Origin: JANPBY01 sp963851405
Lineage (GTDB): Bacteria > Actinomycetota > Actinomycetes > DATJPE01
Assembly (NCBI GenBank): GCA_963851405.1
Contig: CAWKPB010000006.1
Location: 124,001 to 188,000 of the forward strand
Direction: 5' to 3'
DNA length: 64,000 nt
The notes under the pieces are model-generated. The model saw only the letters and a program-made list of their open reading frames with translations, made no database searches and was not told the DNA's origin. This document shows positions 57,469 to 64,000 of the stretch, piece after piece. Positions within the stretch are counted from its first letter, which is position 1. The number at the start of each line of letters is the position of its first letter. The position numbers were made by a program, and so were the translations under genes.

Positions 57469-58578
57469 GTGTCCGCACCCAACAGCAGCTATGACCCGGT
57501 CGAGGTCAGCGCACTGCAACCCGAGGCCGTCGAAGCCGCCCGTGACGCGGCGCTTCGAGCCGTCGCAGAAGCCAGTGATCTCGAGGGTTTGAAGGGCGTC
57601 CGGCTAGCGCATGGTGGCGATAGGAGCCCGCTGGCACTGGCAAACCGTGAGATCGGGGCGCTTCCTCCGCAGGCCAAGGCCGAGGCCGGCAAGCGGGTCG
57701 GTGCCGCCCGGCAGGCCGTACGGGCTGCGCTCGAAGCGCGGCAGGCAGAACTCGAGTCGGCGCGTGATGAGCGGATGCTGTTGGAGGAAACCGTCGATGT
57801 CACGCTGCCTTACGACCGACGCTTCCGCGGCGCGCGCCATCCACTCACGACCTTGATGGAGCGGATCTCAGAGGTCTTCATGACCATGGGCTACGAAGTC
57901 GCTGACGGGCCTGAGGTCGAGTCTGAATGGCACAATTTCGACGCTTTGAACATGCCGCCCGACCACCCGGCCCGAACGATGCAAGACACCTTCTTCGTTG
58001 ATCCGCCGGAAGCTGGCCTGGTCCTGCGTACCCACACGTCTCCGGTTCAGATCCGGACGATGCTGACCCACCAGCCGCCGATCTACGTGATTTGCCCGGG
58101 CCGGGTCTACCGCACGGACGAATTGGACGCGACACACACACCGGTGTTCGCTCAGGTCGAGGGCCTCGTTGTGGACGAGGGCATCACCATGGCTGACCTC
58201 AAGGGAACCCTTGATCACTTTGCGTCAGCCATGTTTGGCGACGGGATCAAGACGCGCCTGCGGCCGTCCTATTTCCCCTTCACCGAACCCAGTGCCGAGG
58301 TCGACCTCCAATGCTTCGTCTGCCGCGGGGCATCAGTCGGTGATCCAGGTCAGCCCTGTCGAACCTGCTCGAGCGAAGGCTGGATCGAGTGGGGTGGATG
58401 CGGCGTGGTCAACCCGCGGGTGCTCATCGCCTGTGGCATCGACCCTCAGCGCTTCAGCGGCTTCGCCTTCGGCATGGGGATCGAACGGACGTTGATGTTC
58501 CGCAATGACGTCCGCGACATGCGCGACATGGTCGAGGGCGATATCCGATTCACCCAAGCGTTCGGGATGGAGGTCTGA
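57469..58578 (+). CDS. pheS: Phenylalanyl-tRNA synthetase alpha chain
   Basis: A 369-residue class II synthetase subunit. N-terminal coiled-coil (about 15-105) precedes the catalytic core: HPLTTLMERISEVFMTMGY, motif 2 in RVYRTDELDATHTPVFAQVE, and motif 3 in FAFGMGIERTLMFRNDVRDM. The GTG at 57469 is used because the region upstream is inside the methyltransferase gene or non-conserved. The stop overlaps the pheT start by one base (TGATG). Confidence 0.96.
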   Translation: MSAPNSSYDPVEVSALQPEAVEAARDAALRAVAEASDLEGLKGVRLAHGGDRSPLALANREIGALPPQAKAEAGKRVGAARQAVRAALEARQAELESARDERMLLEETVDVTLPYDRRFRGARHPLTTLMERISEVFMTMGYEVADGPEVESEWHNFDALNMPPDHPARTMQDTFFVDPPEAGLVLRTHTSPVQIRTMLTHQPPIYVICPGRVYRTDELDATHTPVFAQVEGLVVDEGITMADLKGTLDHFASAMFGDGIKTRLRPSYFPFTEPSAEVDLQCFVCRGASVGDPGQPCRTCSSEGWIEWGGCGVVNPRVLIACGIDPQRFSGFAFGMGIERTLMFRNDVRDMRDMVEGDIRFTQAFGMEV

Positions 58579-61085
58579 TGCGCATCCCCGTGCGTTGGCT
58601 GCGCGAATACGTCGACATCCCACTGACTGAATCGGCGCGCGACATCGCCGAGCGTCTCGTTCGTGCTGGTCTCGAAGTGGAGAGCGTCGAGACCATCGCT
58701 GTCGAAGGCCCGCTCGTTGTGGGCCGAGTGCTTGACTTCGTTGACGAACCGCAGAAGAACGGAAAGACGATCCGCTGGTGCCAGGTGGACGTCGGGGCGC
58801 TCAACCCACCGGGGGAGCGGGCGCGGGGGATCGTTTGCGGCGCCCATAACTTCGCGGTTGGCGACACGGTGGTCGTCGCGCTGGCGGGAAGCACACTTCC
58901 GGGAGGGTTTGCGATTGCGGCTCGTAAGACATACGGGCATATCAGCGACGGTATGATCTGTTCGGTCAAGGAACTCGGCGTCGGCGAGGAGCATGACGGC
59001 ATCTACGTCGTGCCGGCGGGCGCCGCGGACGCCGTAAACCCGGGCGATGACGCGAACGAACTGATGGGCCTGCCGGAATCGGTTCTCGACATCGCGGTTA
59101 CTCCAGACCGTGGCTATTGCCTTTCACTGCGTGGGGTAGCCCGCGAGGCGGCCACGGCGTACGGACTCCCGTTCCGTGACCCGGCCAAGGTGGACTTGCC
59201 ACAGACGGCCCAGCAGGGACACGACGTAGCCCTAGCTGACCCGAAGGGTGCGGACCGAATCGTGCTGCGCCGGGTGGTTGGTTTCGATCCGGCCGCCAAG
59301 ACCCCCACCTGGCTCGCCAACCGGCTGCATCTAGCGGGCATGCGGCCGATCAGCCTTGCCGTCGACGTGACCAACTACGTGATGCTGGAGCTGGGCCAGC
59401 CGTTGCACGCATTCGATGCCATGAAGCTCGCGGGGCCGATCGTCGTCCGGAGAGCGGCGGCCGGTGAACGGCTGACGACACTGGATGGCCAGGACCGCGT
59501 CCTGGATCCCGAAGATCTGTTGATCACAGATGACTCGGGCCCCATCGCGCTCGCGGGAACGATGGGCGGGGCGGCCACCGAAGTCTCGGCAAGCACCCAT
59601 GAGCTCGTCATCGAGGCTGCGCATTTCCTGCCCGTCGTGGCCGCGCGGCAATCGAGACGGCACAAGTTGTCCTCCGAGGCGTCGCGCCGCTTCGAGCGTG
59701 GCGTGGACTCGCGGTTGCCACCGGCCGCATCGGCGCGTGCCTGCCAGCTCTTGTCCGAGCTTGGCGGTGCCACCTACGTCGGCGCGACCGACGTTGATGC
59801 CCGCGTCAGAGCCGACGGGATCAGCATTCCCGTCACGCACCCCGGGCGGGTCGCGGGGCTTGAATACGCCGACGAGATCGTGATCCGTCGGCTCGAAGAC
59901 GTCGGCTGCGCGGTGGAAGGCCCCGACGATTCAGGGATGCTTACGGTGTTGGCGCCTTCATGGCGTCCCGACCTGACCGACCCGAACGATCTTGCCGAAG
60001 AAGTCATCCGCCTCGAGGGGTATGACCGCGTGCCCTCGACGTTGCGGCCAACGCCGCCGGGGCGGGGTTTGGCGGCCAAGAAGCGCCACGGTCTGATGGT
60101 GTCCCGGGCACTCGCAGGGGCCGGGCTCACCGAGGTGCGGTGCTACCCGTTCGTGGGCGCGGCCACCCTGGACGCGCTGGGCATTCCTGCCGATGACGAA
60201 CGTCGACGGCTCGTCCGGCTGGCTAACCCTTTGTCCGATGAGGAGCCGTTCCTGCGTTCTGGTCTGATGCAAGCGCTGATCCCAGTCGTCCAGCGCAACG
60301 TGAGTCGTGGCTTCAAGGACGTCGCGGTGTATGAGGTCGGTCGAGTGGCCCTGGGTCGGACCGAGGTGAAGTCAGCCCCGCGTCCGCCGGTCGACCGGCG
60401 TCCAACGCAGCAGGAGTTGGCCGCCATAGACGAGGCACTGCCCGATCAGCCGGCTCACGTGGCCGCGGTGCTGACCGGGCAGCACGAGAGCGATGGGTGG
60501 TGGGGTCGCGGGCGCCCGGTCACCTGGGCCGACGCGGTCGAGTTGGCACGTGAGACGGCCCAGGCGATTGACGCGCCGATGGTCGTACGGCCCGCACAGC
60601 GGGCACCGTGGCACCCGGGTCGCTGCGCGGAGCTGCTCGTCGATGGCGGCTCGCAGGTGCAGCATGTCGGGCACGCGGGGGAACTTCACCCCAAGGTCTG
60701 CGAAGCCTTTGGCTTGCCTGCGCGCAGCGTGGCGTTCGAAATCGACCTGACAAGCCTCGCGGCCTACGCCGAGGAGCTCGATCGCGGCCCGACGCTGTCG
60801 ACCTACCCGGTGGCGCACCAGGATGTGGCGCTGGTTGTCGACGAGGCCGTCAGGGCTGCCGATGTCGAGTCCGCGCTGCGCGCCGGTGCGGGTGACCTGC
60901 TGGAGTCGCTGCGACTGTTCGACGTCTATCGCGACGATCGCTTGGGGACTGGCCGCAAGTCGCTGGCGTACGCGCTACGGTTTCGGGCGCCCGACCGGAC
61001 TCTGACGGTCGAGGAAGTGTCGGCGGCTCGTGACGCGGCGTGCAACGAAGCCAGCACCCGGGTTGGCGCGGTCCTCCGAACCTGA
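58578..61085 (+). CDS. pheT: Phenylalanyl-tRNA synthetase beta chain
   Basis: An 835-residue beta subunit. Domains in order: RIPVRWLREYVDIPL and the tRNA-binding EMAP-like domain (residues about 40-150, GIVCGAHNFAVGDTVVVAL), B3/B4 editing domain (VTPDRGYCLSLRGVARE, SRRHKLSSEASRRFERGVD), B5 (VLAPSWRPDLTDPNDLAEEV), the catalytic-like core and the FDX-ACB anticodon domain (LSTYPVAHQDVALVVDEAV, ending RVGAVLRT). ATG start in a TGATG junction with pheS. Confidence 0.97.
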   Translation: MRIPVRWLREYVDIPLTESARDIAERLVRAGLEVESVETIAVEGPLVVGRVLDFVDEPQKNGKTIRWCQVDVGALNPPGERARGIVCGAHNFAVGDTVVVALAGSTLPGGFAIAARKTYGHISDGMICSVKELGVGEEHDGIYVVPAGAADAVNPGDDANELMGLPESVLDIAVTPDRGYCLSLRGVAREAATAYGLPFRDPAKVDLPQTAQQGHDVALADPKGADRIVLRRVVGFDPAAKTPTWLANRLHLAGMRPISLAVDVTNYVMLELGQPLHAFDAMKLAGPIVVRRAAAGERLTTLDGQDRVLDPEDLLITDDSGPIALAGTMGGAATEVSASTHELVIEAAHFLPVVAARQSRRHKLSSEASRRFERGVDSRLPPAASARACQLLSELGGATYVGATDVDARVRADGISIPVTHPGRVAGLEYADEIVIRRLEDVGCAVEGPDDSGMLTVLAPSWRPDLTDPNDLAEEVIRLEGYDRVPSTLRPTPPGRGLAAKKRHGLMVSRALAGAGLTEVRCYPFVGAATLDALGIPADDERRRLVRLANPLSDEEPFLRSGLMQALIPVVQRNVSRGFKDVAVYEVGRVALGRTEVKSAPRPPVDRRPTQQELAAIDEALPDQPAHVAAVLTGQHESDGWWGRGRPVTWADAVELARETAQAIDAPMVVRPAQRAPWHPGRCAELLVDGGSQVQHVGHAGELHPKVCEAFGLPARSVAFEIDLTSLAAYAEELDRGPTLSTYPVAHQDVALVVDEAVRAADVESALRAGAGDLLESLRLFDVYRDDRLGTGRKSLAYALRFRAPDRTLTVEEVSAARDAACNEASTRVGAVLRT

Positions 61086-61095
61086 GACCTACTTT

Positions 61096-61123
61096 CGCAT
61101 GATCATGCACGATGCTGTATACA
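61096..61123. promoter_or_regulatory. ArgR-like operator and promoter of argC
   Basis: CGCATGATCATGCA (61096-61109) is a palindrome made of GCAT/ATGC arms with a 4-bp centre, the spacing of an ARG box. TGTATACA (61116-61123) is a second palindrome and contains the -10 box TATACA, 6 nt before the argC ATG. Binding of the arginine repressor here would block the promoter. Confidence 0.62.
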
Positions 61124-61129
61124 TGTGCC

Positions 61130-62146
61130 ATGGGCATGTCGGTCGCTGTTGCGGGCGGAAGTGGGTACACCGGCGGTGAGCTGCTCCGCCTCGTTGTCGC
61201 ACACCCCCAGCTCGAGCTGGGTCCGATTGCCGCCGCGAGCAGCGCTGGACAGCCGATCACTGCGCTGCACCCGCACCTGGTTTCGCTGGCGGATCGATGC
61301 TTCGCGCCGACGTCGGCCAATTTGTTGGCGGAATCCGACCTGATCGTCCTTGCCCTGCCGCATGGGGAGTCGGCAGCTCTGGCCGCGACCCTGCCCCCGT
61401 CGATCCCTGTGGTGGATCTTGGAGCGGACCACCGTCTCTGCGAGGCCCACCTGTGGGAGCAGTACTACGGCGGGACGCACGCAGGCGTCTGGACCTATGG
61501 ATTGCCGGAGTTGCCGGGTGGTCGGACGCTGATTGCAGCCAGCCGCCGGGTTGCCAATCCGGGCTGCTACGCGACAGCCGTCACACTCGCGCTGGCACCG
61601 CTCGTGGCTGCGGGCGTCATCGAGCCGGCCGACGTCGTCGTCGTGGCCTCCAGCGGGACCACAGGGGCCGGTCGAAGCGCGAAGCCGCAGCTGCTTGCGA
61701 GTGAGGTCGTGGGCGACCTCACTGCGTACAAAGTGGGGGCTCATCAGCACGTTCCCGAGATCAAGCAGGCCACGGGTGCGGCCAGCGTGTCGTTGACCCC
61801 TCAGCTTGCGCCGATGCCACGCGGAATCCTGGCCACGGTCACGGCGCGTCCCGCTCAGGTCGGGGTGACGGTCGGTGAGATCCGAGCTGTTCTCTCGGCG
61901 GCCTACGAAGGCGAGCCGTTCGTGCGGGTGTTGCCGGAGGGCGTCCAGCCTCGGACGTCGAGCACGCTGGGTTCCAATGCGGCCCATCTCCAGGCGGCGA
62001 TCGACATCGACTCTGGACGAGTGATCGTCACCAGCGCCATAGACAACCTCGGCAAGGGTGCCGCCGGACAGGCCATCCAGAATGCCAACCTGATGCTCGG
62101 GCTGCCCGAGACTGCAGGGCTGAGCGTCGACGGGGTGGCACCGTGA
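61130..62146 (+). CDS. argC: N-acetyl-gamma-glutamyl-phosphate reductase
   Basis: A 338-residue NADPH reductase of arginine synthesis. It starts MSVAVAGGSGYTGGELLRLV (NADP-binding), with the active-site cysteine in RVANPGCYATAVTLAL and a conserved SSGTTGAGRSAK region; HQHVPEIKQ carries a catalytic His. ATG codons occur at 61112, 61130 and 61136; the second is 6 nt after TATACA and is preferred for a leaderless message. The stop overlaps argJ by 4 nt. Confidence 0.96.
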   Translation: MGMSVAVAGGSGYTGGELLRLVVAHPQLELGPIAAASSAGQPITALHPHLVSLADRCFAPTSANLLAESDLIVLALPHGESAALAATLPPSIPVVDLGADHRLCEAHLWEQYYGGTHAGVWTYGLPELPGGRTLIAASRRVANPGCYATAVTLALAPLVAAGVIEPADVVVVASSGTTGAGRSAKPQLLASEVVGDLTAYKVGAHQHVPEIKQATGAASVSLTPQLAPMPRGILATVTARPAQVGVTVGEIRAVLSAAYEGEPFVRVLPEGVQPRTSSTLGSNAAHLQAAIDIDSGRVIVTSAIDNLGKGAAGQAIQNANLMLGLPETAGLSVDGVAP

Positions 62147-63357
62147 AGGCCGGAGTGACCTCCCCGAAGGGATTTCGGGCTGCTGGCGTGGCGGCCGGGC
62201 TCAAGTCCACCAACGCTTTGGATGTGGCGATCGTTGTCAACGACGGGCCGGCCCAGGCCGCAGCCGGAGTATTCACGAGCAATCGTTTCCAGGCGGCACC
62301 CGTGGTGTGGTCGCGCCAAGTCCTTACCTGTGGAGAGCTCAGGGCGGTGGTTCTGAACTCCGGCGGCGCCAACGCGTGTACCGGCCACGCGGGGTTTCGG
62401 GACACCCATCAGACGGCTGAGCACGTGGCAGGACTGCTCGAGTGTGGTGCGGGGGAGGTGGCCATCTGCTCGACGGGCCTCATCGGTGTGGCGCTCCCAA
62501 TGGACCGGTTGTTGCCAGGGGTTAGCCGGGCCCACTCGCAGTTGTCGGACGGCGGAGGACTCGCCGCAGCGACCGCCATCATGACCACCGACACCGTTCC
62601 CAAACAGTCGTCGGTGACCGGCTCCTCCGGCAATGGGGTTGTTGACGGACGTCATGGAGACACCGCACCTTCCCAGTCCAACGGTTTCACGGTCGGAGGG
62701 ATGGCGAAGGGCGCCGGGATGCTGGCGCCCGGATTGGCCACCATGCTCGTGGTGCTGACGACAGACGCACTCGCGAGCTCATCGGTCTTGGACGAGGCAC
62801 TCCGGAAGGCCGTACGAACGACGTTCGACCGCATTGACTCCGACGGGTGCATGTCCACCAACGACACGGTCTTGCTGTTGGCCTCCGGCGCGTCCGGCGT
62901 CGAGCCGCAGGCGGGGGATCTGGCCGCAGCCGTACACGAGGTGTGCGCCGACCTGGCCGCCCAGCTCGTCGCGGACGCCGAGGGGGCGAGCAAGGACATC
63001 GCGATCGAGATCTATGGGGCCGCCACTGAGGACGAGGCAGTGCTGGCGGCCAGGGCGGTCGCGCGCAGCAATCTGCTGAAGTGTGCGCTTCACGGCGAGG
63101 ACCCGAACTGGGGCCGGGTGCTGTCCGCCATCGGGACCACTGCGGTCGAGTTCGAGCCAGACCAGGTTTCGGTCACCATCAACGAGGTCAAAGTCTGCGT
63201 GGGGGGAGTGTCGGGCGAGCCGCGCGAGTTGGTCGACATGAGTGGCCGGGTGGTCACCGTCGAGGTGGATCTAGGTGTCGGAGACCAGGCAGCGACCATC
63301 TGGACCAATGATCTGACGGCCGACTATGTACACGAGAACTCGGCGTACTCGACATGA
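62143..63357 (+). CDS. argJ: Glutamate N-acetyltransferase / amino-acid acetyltransferase
   Basis: A 404-residue ornithine acetyltransferase that recycles acetyl groups in arginine synthesis. It self-cleaves before Thr200 in KGAGMLAPGLATMLVVLTTD; other signatures are VFTSNRFQAAPVVWSRQ, NSGGANACTGHAGF and CALHGEDPNWGRVLSAIG. GTG start overlapping argC (GTGA). Its presence indicates the cyclic arginine pathway. The end overlaps argB by 4 nt. Confidence 0.97.
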   Translation: MKAGVTSPKGFRAAGVAAGLKSTNALDVAIVVNDGPAQAAAGVFTSNRFQAAPVVWSRQVLTCGELRAVVLNSGGANACTGHAGFRDTHQTAEHVAGLLECGAGEVAICSTGLIGVALPMDRLLPGVSRAHSQLSDGGGLAAATAIMTTDTVPKQSSVTGSSGNGVVDGRHGDTAPSQSNGFTVGGMAKGAGMLAPGLATMLVVLTTDALASSSVLDEALRKAVRTTFDRIDSDGCMSTNDTVLLLASGASGVEPQAGDLAAAVHEVCADLAAQLVADAEGASKDIAIEIYGAATEDEAVLAARAVARSNLLKCALHGEDPNWGRVLSAIGTTAVEFEPDQVSVTINEVKVCVGGVSGEPRELVDMSGRVVTVEVDLGVGDQAATIWTNDLTADYVHENSAYST

Positions 63358-64000
63358 GCCGCCACGACGAGGCCCTCGCGAAAGCTGCTGTGCTGGTTGA
63401 GGCGCTGCCGTGGATCGAACGTTTGCGCGGCACGACGATCGTGGTGAAGTACGGCGGGAACGCGATGACCGACGAGGCCCTGAAGCAGGCGTTCGCGGAG
63501 GACGTGGTGTTCCTGCGGCATGTCGGTATCCGGGTGGTGGTGGTCCACGGTGGGGGACCGCAGATCACGACCATGCTCGAGCGGCTCGGCGTCGAAACCG
63601 AGTTCCTCGGGGGCCATCGCGTGACCACGCCGGAAGCGATGGATGTCGTACGCATGGTGCTCGTCGGCCAGGTGCAACGTGAGGTCGTGGGACGCGTGAA
63701 CGAGCACGGACCGCATGCGGTCGGGCTATCCGGAGAGGACGCCCACTTGTTTACGGCCGAACGCCGCGACGTCCTGGTCGATGGCGTCCTCACCGACCTC
63801 GGTCTGGTCGGGGACATCGTCGAAGTGAACCCAGATTTTGTGCTTGGGCTGCTCGATGACGGGTTCATCCCCGTCGTCAGCAGCGTCGCGCGTGGCCGCG
63901 ACGGATCGGTCTACAACGTAAATGCGGACACTGCCGCGGCCGCACTGTCCGTGGCTCTCCAGGCGACCAAGCTGGTGATGGTCACCGACGTCGAAGGCCT
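63354..64000 (+). CDS. argB: Acetylglutamate kinase, 5' part
   Basis: The first 215 residues of the kinase that phosphorylates N-acetylglutamate; the gene runs off the right edge. TIVVKYGGNAMTDEALKQAF carries the catalytic lysine, VVVVHGGGPQITTMLERLG the ATP-binding loop, and SGEDAHLFTAE and YNVNADTAAAALSVAL the substrate region. ATG start overlapping the argJ stop. argD, argF and argR usually follow; they lie outside the window. Confidence 0.97.
   Translation, partial: MSRHDEALAKAAVLVEALPWIERLRGTTIVVKYGGNAMTDEALKQAFAEDVVFLRHVGIRVVVVHGGGPQITTMLERLGVETEFLGGHRVTTPEAMDVVRMVLVGQVQREVVGRVNEHGPHAVGLSGEDAHLFTAERRDVLVDGVLTDLGLVGDIVEVNPDFVLGLLDDGFIPVVSSVARGRDGSVYNVNADTAAAALSVALQATKLVMVTDVEG

Overview
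The window is high-GC DNA carrying a dense block of housekeeping and biosynthetic genes, and it reads as an actinomycete (Actinomycetota). Supporting evidence: a PriA-type HisA, a BldD homologue with the c-di-GMP motif, the actinobacterial integration host factor (mIHF), a TIGR03085/mycothiol-isomerase-like protein, the Trp-region and HGxxPAAW small membrane proteins, a helicase-dead primosomal PriA, many GTG starts, and many genes whose start codon lies 6-8 nt below a TANNNT box with no ribosome-binding site (leaderless transcripts). The genus cannot be fixed from sequence alone. I see no tRNA, rRNA, CRISPR array, insertion sequence, prophage or attachment site.

Layout. 0-4.6 kb: histidine genes (hisB partial, hisH, hisA/priA, a RidA-like gene, hisF, hisI) with two tiny membrane proteins. 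4.6-11.8 kb: tryptophan genes (trpE, trpC, trpB, trpA) with four small membrane-protein genes inserted between trpE and trpC; trpD, trpG and trpF are not here. 11.8-15.4 kb: envelope genes (MauE/DoxX-like, DsbA-like, lgt, VIT1-like, GNAT). 15.6-23.1 kb: glutamate synthase gltBD and pyruvate kinase. 23.1-33.9 kb: bldD, divergent from a complete UMP pathway operon pyrR-pyrB-pyrC-carA-carB-pyrK-pyrD-pyrF. 34.1-40.8 kb: mihF, gmk, rpoZ, coaBC, metK, priA, def. 40.9-50.9 kb: fmt, rsmB, a secreted hydrolase, rpe, an FMN riboswitch with ribD-ribE-ribBA-ribH, then hisE-hisG. 50.9-54.9 kb: a PH-domain protein, a YjbR protein, an MFS exporter, an SseB-like protein and an aquaporin. 55.0-61.1 kb: infC-rpmI-rplT, an rRNA methyltransferase and pheST. 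61.1-64.0 kb: argC-argJ-argB (argB cut by the right edge).

Regulation visible in the sequence: an FMN riboswitch before ribD; a PyrR-binding hairpin with a CNGNGA hexaloop whose lower stem can hide the pyrR Shine-Dalgarno sequence; a tandem pair of GTTAC-N5-GTGAC boxes between bldD and pyrR that fits BldD autoregulation; an ArgR-like palindrome at argC; and a structured infC leader ending in a Shine-Dalgarno sequence followed by an ATC start codon.

The main anomaly is a set of three single-base frameshifts, in rsmB, ribE and hisG, all within 8.3 kb (42.26-50.57 kb). Each is restored to a full-length family member by one base. Because ribE and hisG are needed for riboflavin and histidine synthesis, local sequence error is the most economical explanation, but real decay cannot be excluded. 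No clearly new multi-gene system is visible; the most original signals are regulatory (pyrR leader, bldD operator, infC leader, 15-bp tandem repeats in leaders).
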